NCBI GenBank assembly: GCA_947474365.1
Contig: CANJIU010000090.1
Coordinates: 1 to 39,996 of the forward strand
Length of the DNA stretch: 39,996 nucleotides
DNA from: Opitutia bacterium
GTDB taxonomy: Bacteria; Verrucomicrobiota; Verrucomicrobiia; Opitutales; Opitutaceae
Direction of reading: 5' to 3'
The notes under the pieces: model-generated
Told to the model about the DNA's origin: nothing
The model's database searches: none
The model's input: only the letters and a program-made list of their open reading frames with translations
Made by a program: the position numbers and the translations under genes
In this document: positions 24,111 through 33,845 of the stretch, piece by piece
How positions within the stretch are numbered: the stretch's first letter is position 1
Layout: each line of letters opens with the position of its first letter

Positions 24111-25661
24111 ATGAAGCCTCGCCTTGTTTTGCTGTTTCTCGCCTTGTTCGCAGTCTGCGCCAGCCGATTCCAGGCGGCACCGGCCGACCGCCGGCCCAAC
24201 ATCCTTTTGATCATGGCAGATGACATGGGATTCTCCGACATCGGCTGCTATGGGAGCGAGATTCGCACGCCGAACCTCGACCGGCTGGCGAGCGAAGGCA
24301 TGCGTTTCACCCAGTTCTACAACAATGCCAAATGCACCACGACGCGGGCCTGTTTGCTGTCGGGGATGTATCCACGGAACAGTGGCAACGCGATCCCGCG
24401 CGACATCCCGACCATTGCGGAAACGATGCGCGCGGCCGGCTACCAAACCGGCATGAGCGGAAAGTGGCACCTTGGTAACAAGGCCCCGCAACGGCCTTTT
24501 GATCGGGGATTCGACGAATACTACGGCCTGATGGATGGCGCCGTGAACTACTTCAATCCGGGCCGGCCGGACCCGGAGTTCAAGGGCGGGAAGGTCCGCA
24601 CGTTTGGCCACAACGACACCGTGGTCACGGAGTTTCCCAAGGATTTCTACACGACGGATGCGTTTGCCGCGCACACGATCGCGACGATGAAGCGCTTTGC
24701 GAAGGAGGCGAAGCCGTTCTTCATCCATCTCGCCTTCAATTCGCCCCACTATCCGTTGCACGCCTGGCCGGAGGACATCGCGAAGTATCGCGGGAAGTAT
24801 CGGAAGGGCTGGGACGAATTGCGTCGGGAGCGCCATGCGCGCCAGATCGCGATGGGGCTCGTCGATCCGAAGTGGAAGCTACCGCCGGCGGACTCCAAGT
24901 CCTACGAGTGGAGCGGCGCGAACCAGGATTGGGAGGACCTGCGGATGGCGACCTACGCGGCGATGGTGGACCGGATGGACCAGAACATCGGCCGCGTGTT
25001 GCAGACGTTGCAGGAACTCGGGATTGAGAATAACACGGTGGTGCTGTTTCTCTCCGACAACGGTGGGTGCACCGAGGAGCCGGGCGGTCGTGATGACACG
25101 AAGCAGCCAGGGATTGTCAGCACCTACACGGCGGTCGGTCCGGCGTGGGGTGCGGCGCAGAACACGCCGTTTCGTCGTTACAAGAGCTGGACCAACGAAG
25201 GCGGCATCAGCACGCCGCTCATCGTCCGTTGGCCCGGACAAGTGAAGCCCGGCACGATGACGGGAGAGATGGGGCACATCATCGATGTTTTGCCGACGTG
25301 TCTTGAGATCGCGGGGCGGTCACCGCTTGCGGAGATCAATGGGAAGAAGACCGCTCCGCTCGAAGGTCGCAGCCTCGGCCCGGTCCTGCACGGTCAAAAA
25401 CGGCCGGAAACGTTGCCCCTTTGTTGGGAATGGGCGGGCAATTGCGCGGTCCGCAGCGGACCGTGGAAACTTGTCTGGGACACCTTGAATCCGCAAAAAA
25501 AGTGGCAGCTCTATGACATCGCCGCCGACCGGACCGAGTTGACCGACCTCGCCGATCGCTATCCCGATCGCGTGACGCAGCTGAGCGCGGACTACCTGCG
25601 GTGGGCCAAGGAACTCGGGCGCAAGCTGCCAGGCCAGAAGGGCAAGAATGCCGAGGACTGA
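24111..25661 (+). CDS. Secreted sulfatase 1 (arylsulfatase-like) with variant CTTTR active site
   Basis: A 516-residue S1-family sulfatase. ATG 24111 starts a signal peptide (MKPRLVLLFLALFAVCASRF). The metal-binding N-terminal MADDMGFSDIGCYG is standard. The formylglycine motif is CTTTRACLLSG with the Cys at residue 75: the usual Pro at +2 is Thr, the Arg at +4 and LLSG tail are kept. Further conserved pieces are GKWHLGNKAP and SDNGGCTEEPGG. Formylglycine formation would need an FGE or anSME that is not in this window. It hydrolyses sulfate esters, probably of algal or animal polysaccharide. It is first in a four-gene sulfatase array; the next start overlaps or closely follows its stop. Confidence 0.93.
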   Translation: MKPRLVLLFLALFAVCASRFQAAPADRRPNILLIMADDMGFSDIGCYGSEIRTPNLDRLASEGMRFTQFYNNAKCTTTRACLLSGMYPRNSGNAIPRDIPTIAETMRAAGYQTGMSGKWHLGNKAPQRPFDRGFDEYYGLMDGAVNYFNPGRPDPEFKGGKVRTFGHNDTVVTEFPKDFYTTDAFAAHTIATMKRFAKEAKPFFIHLAFNSPHYPLHAWPEDIAKYRGKYRKGWDELRRERHARQIAMGLVDPKWKLPPADSKSYEWSGANQDWEDLRMATYAAMVDRMDQNIGRVLQTLQELGIENNTVVLFLSDNGGCTEEPGGRDDTKQPGIVSTYTAVGPAWGAAQNTPFRRYKSWTNEGGISTPLIVRWPGQVKPGTMTGEMGHIIDVLPTCLEIAGRSPLAEINGKKTAPLEGRSLGPVLHGQKRPETLPLCWEWAGNCAVRSGPWKLVWDTLNPQKKWQLYDIAADRTELTDLADRYPDRVTQLSADYLRWAKELGRKLPGQKGKNAED

Positions 25662-25689
25662 GCGGAATGCCTTTGCCCCATCCGAAACA

Positions 25690-27318
25690 ATGAATGCCTC
25701 GCTCTTGAGTTTTATGCACCGTAATTTGCGAGCCGGCTGGGGCCGCGACGCCCATGTCGCGGAAGGTACACTGAACCCGACGAGGGCGTCGCGTCTCCAG
25801 AAAACGATCTGGCAGTGCGTGGTGCTGATTTTTTGCGAGCTCGCGGTGACGGCCTTCGCCGCGCCCGTGCGGCCGCCGAACATCGTGTTCTTTCTGGCCG
25901 ATGATCTCGGACAGCGCGACCTCGGCGTGTATGGGAGCACATTCTACGAGACGCCGAATCTGGATCGGATGGCGCGTGACGGGGCGCGTTTCACTCAGGC
26001 GTATGCCGCATGTCCGGTGTGCTCGCCGACGCGTGCGAGCATCCTCACGGGCCGTTATCCACAGCGCACGGGTGTGACCGACTACATCGGCGCGGCCGGT
26101 TCCGCGGCCTGGAATCGCAACACCGTGCTCCGCCCGGCGGATTATTCTGATCGCCTTGCACTTGAGGAGACCACGATTGCGGAGGTCTTGAAAGCGGCGG
26201 GCTATGCGACCTTCTTCGCGGGAAAGTGGCATCTCGGACCCGAGGGCTGGTGGCCGGAAAATCAGGGCTTCGACATCAACCGCGGTGGCATTGAAAAAGG
26301 CGGACCCTATGGCGGCGGAAAGTACTTCTCCCCCTACGACAATCCACGGCTGAAAGATGGACCGGCGGGAGAGCACCTGCCCGACCGGCTCGCGACCGAG
26401 ACAGCGAAATTTATCAACGACAACAAAGGCCGCCCGTTTTTTGCCTACTTCCCGTTCTATTCGGTCCACACGCCGCTGATGGCGCGCGCGGATTTGAAGA
26501 AAAAGTATGAGGAGAAACGCGATCGCCTTGGTTTGAAGGAGAAGTTTGGCGTCGAAGGACCACGCGAGGTTCGTCTCGTGCAACAGCACGCCGTCTACGC
26601 CGGGATGGTGGAGGCGATGGATCTGGCGGTGGGAAAGGTGCTCGCGGCGATTGATGACGCCGGCCTGCGGGAAAACACGATCGTCATCTTCACCTCCGAC
26701 AACGGCGGGCTCTCGACGAGCGAGGGTTCGCCGACGTCAAATCTCCCGCTTCGCGGCGGCAAGGGCTGGCTCTACGAGGGAGGGGTGCGCGAACCGTTGA
26801 TCGTGCGCTGGCCGGGTGTAGTCCATCCGGGCGTAGTGATCGACGCACCGGTCAGCAGTCCGGATTTTTTTCCGACACTCCGGGACATCGCCGGGGGCGC
26901 GGCGCGACCAGGGCTGACGATCGATGGGGTAAGTCTCGTGCCGTTGTTACGCGGAGCAGGTGCCACCGTAGAGCGGCCCCTGTTCTGGCACTATCCGCAC
27001 TATGGCAATCAGGGTGGAGCGCCGGGTGGAGCGGTGCGGCTGGGCGATTTCAAATTGATCGAGTGGTACGAGGATGGCCGCCTCGAACTTTTCAATCTGC
27101 GCGACGATTTGGGCGAGACCCACAACCTCGCGGCGAAACTGCCGGCCAAGGTCGACGAACTCTCTGCGCGTCTGGCCGCGTGGCGCCGGGAGGTGGGCGC
27201 GGTAATGCCGACCAGGAACTCCAGTTATGACTCCACCAAGCCGTCCGGTCGGTTTCCGCCGAACGCCCAGGCGGCGGCCGGCAAGGGTAAGAACGCGGTG
27301 AAGCCTTCACAGGATTAG
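25690..27318 (+). CDS. Secreted sulfatase 2 with canonical CSPTR active site
   Basis: A 542-residue S1 sulfatase from ATG 25690 (ATG 25714 and 25648 are alternatives). Core motifs: FFLADDLGQRDLGVYG, formylglycine motif CSPTRASILTG with the Cys at residue 111, GKWHLGPEGW and TSDNGG. The hydrophobic signal segment (CVVLIFCELAVTAFAA) begins only about 42 residues in, because an REP-like fold-back repeat (25737-25800) lies between the ATG and it and is read through in frame. Either the protein has a long N-region or translation starts inside or after the repeat. C-terminal residues are typical of sulfatases (LRDDLGETHNLAA). The next sulfatase starts 12 bp after its stop. Confidence 0.9.
   Translation: MNASLLSFMHRNLRAGWGRDAHVAEGTLNPTRASRLQKTIWQCVVLIFCELAVTAFAAPVRPPNIVFFLADDLGQRDLGVYGSTFYETPNLDRMARDGARFTQAYAACPVCSPTRASILTGRYPQRTGVTDYIGAAGSAAWNRNTVLRPADYSDRLALEETTIAEVLKAAGYATFFAGKWHLGPEGWWPENQGFDINRGGIEKGGPYGGGKYFSPYDNPRLKDGPAGEHLPDRLATETAKFINDNKGRPFFAYFPFYSVHTPLMARADLKKKYEEKRDRLGLKEKFGVEGPREVRLVQQHAVYAGMVEAMDLAVGKVLAAIDDAGLRENTIVIFTSDNGGLSTSEGSPTSNLPLRGGKGWLYEGGVREPLIVRWPGVVHPGVVIDAPVSSPDFFPTLRDIAGGAARPGLTIDGVSLVPLLRGAGATVERPLFWHYPHYGNQGGAPGGAVRLGDFKLIEWYEDGRLELFNLRDDLGETHNLAAKLPAKVDELSARLAAWRREVGAVMPTRNSSYDSTKPSGRFPPNAQAAAGKGKNAVKPSQD
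25737..25800. repeat. REP-like fold-back element inside the sulfatase 2 N-terminal region
   Basis: The 17-bp arms 25737-25753 and 25784-25800 are inverted complements with 15 of 17 matches, including a perfect 10-bp core CGCGACGCCC. Within it a second perfect hairpin, CCGCGAC (25743-25749) with GTCGCGG (25756-25762), shares sequence with the left arm. Alternative nested hairpins are typical of bacterial REP/BIME sequences. Its in-frame translation (GRDAHVAEG...) is unlike sulfatase sequence. Confidence 0.6.
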
Positions 27319-27330
27319 GTTCCGGCCTTC

Positions 27331-28740
27331 ATGCTCTCCCACCACGTTTTTCTGTTCATGTTGGCTCTCCTCGCCGCGGCCAGTGGTTTTGCCGCGAGGA
27401 GCGCCAAACCCAACATCGTCGTGATTCTTGCCGACGATCTGGGGTGGGCCGACGTCGGGTGTTATGGCGCCGACCTGCACGAGACGCCTCATATTGATCG
27501 CCTGGCGAAGGAAAGCGTCCGCTTCACCCAAGCCTTCGCGATGTCGGTCTGTTCGCCGACGCGGGCGATGCTGATGACCGGCAAACATGCGGCGCGATTG
27601 GGGATGACGATCTGGATCGAGGCATCGTTGCAGAAGAACACGCAGCGTCGGATGTTGGAGGCTGAATCGAAGCATGACCTGCCATTCACGGAGGCGACCA
27701 TCGCTTCGCGGCTGCGGGACTCCGGTTATCTTACGGCGCTCGTGGGCAAGTGGCACCTGGGTGATGCGGATCACTATCCGGAGACGCACGGGTTCGACAT
27801 CAACATCGGTGGAACGCATTGGGGTGCACCGAACACCTTTTGGTGGCCGTATCGTGGGAGCGGCCGCTTCGGTTCGGAATATCGTTACGTGCCGCACCTC
27901 GAGTTTGGCCAGCCGGGCGAATATCTCACTGACCGGCTGACGGACGAGGCGCTCCGCGTGATCGACCAGGCGAATGGGAGACCGTTTTTCGTCTACCTCG
28001 CGCACCACGCGCCGCATACGCCGATTGAGGCAAAGAAAGCGTACGTGGAGCATTTTGCGTCCAAGCTTCAGCCAGGGATGCACCATCAGAATCCCGTTTA
28101 TGCCGCGATGGTGAAGAGTCTCGACGATAGCGTTGGGCGGGTGCTGGAGCATCTGCGCGCGCGGAATCTCGCGGAGAACACCGTCGTGATCTTTACGAGC
28201 GACAACGGCGGCTATGTGGGGATGGATCGAAAGTCCGGTCAAAACGTCCCGGTGACCAACAACGCGCCGCTCCGCTCCGGCAAGGGTTCCCTTTACGAGG
28301 GCGGAATTCGCGTGCCGCTGCTCGTGCGTTGGCCGGGCGTCACGTCAGCGGGGGCGGAATGTGCGACGCCCGTCGGATTGGGCGATTTGTTTCCGACGCT
28401 GACCGGAGCTCCGGGGGTGGATGGTTTGGATCTGACTCCGTTGCTGAAGAATCCGGCGGCGAGCCTTGGGCGCGAGGCGTTGTTCTTCCACTATCCGCAC
28501 TATTACGAAACAACCACGCCGGTGAGCGCAGTTCGTGCCGGAGACTGGAAACTGCTCGAATACTTCGAGGACGGCCGGCTGGAACTCTACAACCTGCGGA
28601 ACGATCCCGCGGAGAAAACCAATCTTGCCGCGCAGGAACCGGCCCGCACGGCGGAACTCCGCGCGCGGCTTGAACAATGGCGCGGAGAGGTGGGCGCGAG
28701 ACGGCCTGCGAAAAATCCCGCGTTCAAGCCGAAGAGGTAG
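27331..28740 (+). CDS. Secreted sulfatase 3 with canonical CSPTR active site
   Basis: A 469-residue S1 sulfatase. ATG 27331 starts a signal peptide (MLSHHVFLFMLALLAAASGF). Conserved parts: ILADDLGWADVGCYG, the formylglycine motif CSPTRAMLMTG with the Cys at residue 74, GKWHLGDADHYPETHG, TSDNGGYVG and the C-terminal YNLRNDPAEKTNLA. It is closer in layout to sulfatase 2 than to 1 or 4. It begins 12 bp after sulfatase 2 and ends 12 bp before sulfatase 4, so the four genes are almost certainly co-transcribed. Exported; target sulfate ester unknown. Confidence 0.95.
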   Translation: MLSHHVFLFMLALLAAASGFAARSAKPNIVVILADDLGWADVGCYGADLHETPHIDRLAKESVRFTQAFAMSVCSPTRAMLMTGKHAARLGMTIWIEASLQKNTQRRMLEAESKHDLPFTEATIASRLRDSGYLTALVGKWHLGDADHYPETHGFDINIGGTHWGAPNTFWWPYRGSGRFGSEYRYVPHLEFGQPGEYLTDRLTDEALRVIDQANGRPFFVYLAHHAPHTPIEAKKAYVEHFASKLQPGMHHQNPVYAAMVKSLDDSVGRVLEHLRARNLAENTVVIFTSDNGGYVGMDRKSGQNVPVTNNAPLRSGKGSLYEGGIRVPLLVRWPGVTSAGAECATPVGLGDLFPTLTGAPGVDGLDLTPLLKNPAASLGREALFFHYPHYYETTTPVSAVRAGDWKLLEYFEDGRLELYNLRNDPAEKTNLAAQEPARTAELRARLEQWRGEVGARRPAKNPAFKPKR

Positions 28741-28752
28741 TGGGAAATCCCG

Positions 28753-30216
28753 ATGCAAAAAATCCTTTCCCTTTTTGGGTTCGGCCTCCTCGTCTTGGTC
28801 GCGAGTGACCCCGCCGCTGGCGCCACGCGCCGCCCCAATGTCCTCTTCATCGCCATCGACGATCTCAACGATTGGGCCAGCTGCCTTGGTGGTCACCCGC
28901 AGGCGCGCACACCGAACCTCGACCGGCTCGCCGCCTCGGGCACGCTGTTCACCAACGCCCAGTGTCCCGCCCCGTGGTGCAATCCCTCCCGCACCGCCCT
29001 GCTCACCGGCCTGCGGCCCTCGACCACCGGCGTCTATCACCACCAGCACCTGCCATGGCGGGACGCGCCCCTGTTGCGAAACGCCATCACGCTGCCCCAG
29101 TATTTTCGGCAAAACGGCTATGCTGTCACCGGTGCGGGGAAGATTTTTCACCACGCGAATCCGGCGCAGGATCCGATTTCGTGGGACTCATACTGGCCGG
29201 CGCAGAACCGATGCATGCCGCGCGACGTTCCGCCACCGGGCAAACGACCATTTTGCGGGACGGTGATCCGTGACGGTGAGATCGACTGGGCGCCGCTGGA
29301 TCGACCGAAGGAGGAAATGGCCGACTGGCAGGTCGCGCAGCACATCGTGGGGCAACTCCGACAGCCCCATGACAAACCGTTCTTTCTCGGCTGCGGTTTC
29401 TTCAAGCCCCACCTGCCGTGGTTCGTGCCACGGGCGTACTTCGAGAAATTTCCCCTGGCCCAGATCGTGTTGCCGCTCGTGAAGCCGGACGACCTCGACG
29501 ATGTTTCACCGGCGGCGCGAATCGCCATCCGGAAGGGTGGTGCATTTGCCGAGATTCAGCGGGCCGGGCTTTGGCCCAACGCCGTGCAGGCCTATCTGGC
29601 GTGCATGGCGTTCGCCGATGATTGCCTCGGCGAGGTCTTGCGTGCACTCGACGAAAGCTCCGAGCGCGACAACACGATCGTCGTCGTATGGAGCGATCAC
29701 GGCTGGCACTTGGGCGAGAAGGAACAATGGGAGAAAGTCACGTTGTGGGAGCGCGCCACCAAGTGCGTGCTCGTCATTCGAGCGCCGGGGATGGCGCCGG
29801 GCCGGGCACATGCCCCCGCCAATCTGATCGACCTTTATCCGACGCTGGTGGAACTCGCCGGCCTGCCCGCGAAAGCCGGGCTGGAGGGCGAGAGTCTCGC
29901 GCCGTGGATGCGCGATCCCAACCGGGGCCGCGAGCGCCCTTCGATTACGACGTTTGGTCCCAACAATCATTCGCTGCGGACCGATCGCTGGCGTTTCATC
30001 CGCTATGCCAACGGCGACGAGGAATTGTACGACCATTGGTCCGATCCAAACGAGTGGACAAATCTCGCCGCCCAGCCCCAATTTGCCGCGCTAAAGAAGG
30101 AACTCCGGGCGCTTTTCCCGGCGGTGAATGCTGCTCCGTTGCTGGACGTTTCGGCGGTCAAGACGGGGCGGGACGCCCTGACTTATCTCATCGGATCCGC
30201 GGCGGAAACCAAGTGA
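28753..30216 (+). CDS. Secreted sulfatase 4, iduronate-2-sulfatase-like, CNPSR active site
   Basis: A 487-residue sulfatase of the iduronate-2-sulfatase/choline-sulfatase-like branch. Signal peptide MQKILSLFGFGLLVLVASDP. Motifs: FIAIDDLNDWASCLGGHP, formylglycine motif CNPSRTALLTG with the Cys at residue 76, GAGKIFHH, GCGFFKPHLPW and WSDHGWHLGEKEQW, all typical of IDS-type enzymes and different from the first three. The C-terminus is DHWSDPNEWTNLA plus a tail. It is the last gene of the array; its end overlaps by 34 bp the end of the convergent radical SAM gene. It probably removes a 2-O-sulfate from a uronic acid or related unit, by family analogy only. Confidence 0.93.
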   Translation: MQKILSLFGFGLLVLVASDPAAGATRRPNVLFIAIDDLNDWASCLGGHPQARTPNLDRLAASGTLFTNAQCPAPWCNPSRTALLTGLRPSTTGVYHHQHLPWRDAPLLRNAITLPQYFRQNGYAVTGAGKIFHHANPAQDPISWDSYWPAQNRCMPRDVPPPGKRPFCGTVIRDGEIDWAPLDRPKEEMADWQVAQHIVGQLRQPHDKPFFLGCGFFKPHLPWFVPRAYFEKFPLAQIVLPLVKPDDLDDVSPAARIAIRKGGAFAEIQRAGLWPNAVQAYLACMAFADDCLGEVLRALDESSERDNTIVVVWSDHGWHLGEKEQWEKVTLWERATKCVLVIRAPGMAPGRAHAPANLIDLYPTLVELAGLPAKAGLEGESLAPWMRDPNRGRERPSITTFGPNNHSLRTDRWRFIRYANGDEELYDHWSDPNEWTNLAAQPQFAALKKELRALFPAVNAAPLLDVSAVKTGRDALTYLIGSAAETK

Positions 30217-31598
30217 ACAGATGCCTCCTGTTCGGCCCGGCCGGGTGCAGCGCCGCTCCGTTGCGCGATCGCGGCTCGTGCCGTACGGCGGTCTGCCGAC
30301 TGCTTGCGCCGGATGAATTGCCGGCGGCGGAAGTGGGTGTAGTCCTCGGAGTAAACTTTTTGGGCGAGGTCGAGCAGACCCTTGTGCAACGCATCCACTG
30401 ACATTTTTGCCGGCTGATAGATGATGTCGAACAACGTGCATTTTTCCCATGCACCTGGTTCAATCAGACGCCCATCCCGGAGAAATCGTTCATAGAGCGG
30501 CGTCCCCGGGAACGGGGTCAGCACGGTGATCTGGATTTCGTAAAGCTCGCTCTGCTGGATGAAGGCCCAGATCTGTTCGAACGAGGCTTCGGTGTGGGTG
30601 TCCAACCCGAGGACAAAGCAACCGTTCACCGTGATGCCGTGGTCCTGAATGCGGCGAATGCTTTCGAGGTAATGCGCCCGCTGGCGTGCCTTCCAATTGG
30701 TCTTAAGTTCCATCCCGTCGGTGCCGTCGGCGGGGTCTTCCAGGCCGACGAGGATTTGGGCGCAGCCGGCCTTCCTCATCTTGCGGAGCAGGTCCTCATC
30801 CTGCGCGACGGATATGTCGGTCTCGGTAAACCAGCGGATGCCTTCGCCTGCCAGCGCCTCGGTGAGTGCGTGGCCATGGCGCTTGTCGGCGAAGGTGTTG
30901 TCGTCGGCGAACTCGATGAACGGCACGGGCCAGAGCTGTTTGATGCGATGGAGCTCGGCGATGACTTTGGGAATGGGTTTTGTGCGGTACTTTGGATTCA
31001 GCCGGATCGAAGCGGCACAGAACTCGCAATTCCACGGGCAGCCACGGCTCGTCTGAATCGTAAGCCGGTTGTATTTGCTGATATCGAGGAGGTCGAAGCG
31101 CGGCATGGGGGCCTCTGCGAGATTGTACGGCACGGACGAATGGTAGCGTTTTTGCAACCGGTCCTTTTCGATATCGTTGAGAACGGTGGGCCAATGCGGC
31201 TCGGCCTCGCCCACGACAATCGCATCGGCGTGTTGCGCTGCCTCGTCGGGGCAGAGGGCGACATGCAGTCCGCCGAGAATGACTTTGGTGCCGACGGCGC
31301 GGTAACGTGCGGCGAGCCGGTAGGCGTCCTTGATCATCGCGGTGAAACTTGAGATGGCGACGACGTCGAACGGTCCGGGCAGGGTGGCCACGATATCCGC
31401 GGAATCGACATCGGGGATGTCGATGTAACGAATCTCGTGGTGCGCTGGGGTGAGACCCGCAAGTGTGAGCAGACCGAGGCTCGGGAGTGACGCGATGACT
31501 TTGCTCCGTTCCACAAAGCCCGGGAGGTTGACTCCGATGGACAGCAGTTCCGGGTCGACGACGCGGACGCCGGAGAGGGCGAGGAATCCGATTTTCAT
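30183..31598 (-). CDS. Cobalamin-type (B12-binding) radical SAM protein
   Basis: A 471-residue cytoplasmic protein. ATG 31598 is the start because the Rossmann-like N-terminus begins MKIGFLALSG and the upstream gene's stop overlaps it (ATGA). Residues 1-150 are a B12-binding-like domain (VILGGLHVAL, ADAIVVGEAE) without the DxHxxG motif, as in most class B enzymes. The radical SAM cluster motif CPWNCEFC has its cysteines at 187, 191 and 194; the following SPASM-less barrel includes FIEFADDNTF and FVLGLDTHT. The group includes methylases and hopanoid/lipid-tailoring enzymes. Substrate unknown. The last 45 residues are Arg/Ala-rich and may be variable. The 3' end overlaps sulfatase 4 by 34 bp, tail to tail. 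Confidence 0.92.
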   Translation of the reverse strand: MKIGFLALSGVRVVDPELLSIGVNLPGFVERSKVIASLPSLGLLTLAGLTPAHHEIRYIDIPDVDSADIVATLPGPFDVVAISSFTAMIKDAYRLAARYRAVGTKVILGGLHVALCPDEAAQHADAIVVGEAEPHWPTVLNDIEKDRLQKRYHSSVPYNLAEAPMPRFDLLDISKYNRLTIQTSRGCPWNCEFCAASIRLNPKYRTKPIPKVIAELHRIKQLWPVPFIEFADDNTFADKRHGHALTEALAGEGIRWFTETDISVAQDEDLLRKMRKAGCAQILVGLEDPADGTDGMELKTNWKARQRAHYLESIRRIQDHGITVNGCFVLGLDTHTEASFEQIWAFIQQSELYEIQITVLTPFPGTPLYERFLRDGRLIEPGAWEKCTLFDIIYQPAKMSVDALHKGLLDLAQKVYSEDYTHFRRRQFIRRKQSADRRTARAAIAQRSGAAPGRAEQEASVHLVSAADPMR

Positions 31599-31972
31599 GG
31601 GAGTGAAATGAGGAGACAGACGATGCCAAAGAGCGTTGAACCGGCGGGGATGAAGAAGAGGTGACGGAACGGTTTCTTCCAAGCGGTCAGGAAGCAGTTG
31701 AGCGGCATGGTGACCATGCCGACGGCGAGTAGCACGGAGCCGAGCTGCAGGGTGGAGGAAGCGGGCAGGGAAGCAGCGGTCAGCCCGAAGAGGATGTTGA
31801 TGAACCCGAGTCCAAAGCACGCGATGTGGCCCAGACGGACGAGTCGGCGGGAAAACGAGTCATAGCCGCCGAGCCAGCCGTCCTTGTGGAAAAAAAGCCC
31901 GATGAGGGCGCCGGTGACCGCACCGGCAAGAAAACCGACCCATCCGGCGAAGAGGTTGAACGAGGGGAGCAT
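31595..31972 (-). CDS. Small four-helix membrane protein, coupled to the radical SAM gene
   Basis: A 125-residue protein from ATG 31972 with four hydrophobic segments: LFAGWVGFLAGAVTGALIGL, HIACFGLGFINILFGLTAAS, GSVLLAVGMVTMPLNCFLTA and HLFFIPAGSTLFGIVCLLIS. A charged loop (FFHKDGWLGGYDSFSRRLVR) follows the first. No family is recognised. Its TGA overlaps the ATG of the radical SAM gene (ATGA), which points to translational coupling and a shared function, for example a membrane partner of the radical SAM enzyme. Start alternatives upstream exist but are not membrane-like. Confidence 0.72.
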   Translation of the reverse strand: MLPSFNLFAGWVGFLAGAVTGALIGLFFHKDGWLGGYDSFSRRLVRLGHIACFGLGFINILFGLTAASLPASSTLQLGSVLLAVGMVTMPLNCFLTAWKKPFRHLFFIPAGSTLFGIVCLLISLP

Positions 31973-32233
31973 GAACGGAGGTTGACTATCTATGCGAGAA
32001 AAGGGCGAAGAACCGATCAGACGATTAGGTGGTCGGGCGGGCGCATCGCTTCGGTTTCCCAAAAAACTCGCTCTGGATCGCTCGATTAGAGCGAATCGGA
32101 GCCACGATGCCACCAGGTTTTATCCACCGTGGCCACGATGCTTCGACGTGATGACACTTGCAGCCATTCCGGAGTTTTGTTCCCGTGCCGCAGTCGCCGT
32201 GGGCGGGGCCGCTCGACCGCGGCGGCGCCAATC

Positions 32234-32929
32234 ATGAGAACAAGACTGCGAATGCTACCCATCCTCGCCGCGCTTTGCGGCCTTGTGGGGGTGGCACACG
32301 CGCAGGTCATCTTTTCGGACAGTTTTACGTCCGGGGCTGCGGCAGTATGGGGCAACGAGGTCGGCAATTGGACGGCGACAGGGGGAGTTTATTTCCCGAC
32401 GGCTCCCAATAACTCACCTCCCACCTACACGAGCGTGCCGTTCAGTCTCACCGATTTTTCCGTGACGGTGACAATCAACCAGCTTTCCGACGGTGGAATC
32501 TGGCTGCGCAGTGCCGACAACGGGAATGGGGTCCTCCTTGTAACGGGCGGCAATGGCCGGACCGGCACCGGGCTTTACTGGCACGAGATTCAAAACGGGG
32601 GCGTTGGGCCGGCGCGAAATGAAGTGACCGGCCTCTTCGTAAACGGCGTGAGCAATGCAACTATCCGGGTCGATGTCGCTGGCAGCACGTTTTCGGCTTA
32701 CGTGAACGGCGCTGTGACACCGGCGACTGTGCTCACGAGCACACTTTTCGCGAGCGGCAAGGTGGGACTCTACGGATTTTCCACGCAGACGTTCGATAAC
32801 TTCTCAATCGTGGCGGTGCCGGAACCCGGGACGGCGGGCCTGTTGGCGTTCGGAGCGCTCGCGGTCGGCGGTTCGACCGCGTGGAGCCGGTGGCGGCGCA
32901 GGAGGGTGATATCGCTTTCGGGGCGCTGA
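32234..32929 (+). CDS. PEP-CTERM protein (exosortase substrate) with LamG-like fold
   Basis: A 231-residue secreted protein. Signal peptide MRTRLRMLPILAALCGLVGV with cleavage AHA-Q. The body is a jelly-roll of short beta strands (FSDSFTSGAAAVWGNEVGNW, FSVTVTINQLSDGGIWLRSA) as in LamG/3-keto-disaccharide-hydrolase-like concanavalin folds. The C-terminus from about residue 195 is the PEP-CTERM sorting signal: VPEPG, a hydrophobic helix, then an Arg cluster (WSRWRRRR). It should be processed by an exosortase, which is not in this window. It probably sits at the cell surface or in extracellular polymer. It is convergent with lipA, 7 bp apart. Confidence 0.88.
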   Translation: MRTRLRMLPILAALCGLVGVAHAQVIFSDSFTSGAAAVWGNEVGNWTATGGVYFPTAPNNSPPTYTSVPFSLTDFSVTVTINQLSDGGIWLRSADNGNGVLLVTGGNGRTGTGLYWHEIQNGGVGPARNEVTGLFVNGVSNATIRVDVAGSTFSAYVNGAVTPATVLTSTLFASGKVGLYGFSTQTFDNFSIVAVPEPGTAGLLAFGALAVGGSTAWSRWRRRRVISLSGR

Positions 32930-32936
32930 ACGGCGC

Positions 32937-33845
<909 letters not shown>

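Noticed and set aside
30594..31352. 252-residue plus-strand frame opposite the radical SAM gene
   Set aside because: Shadow frame; the sense strand carries the CxxxCxxC motif.
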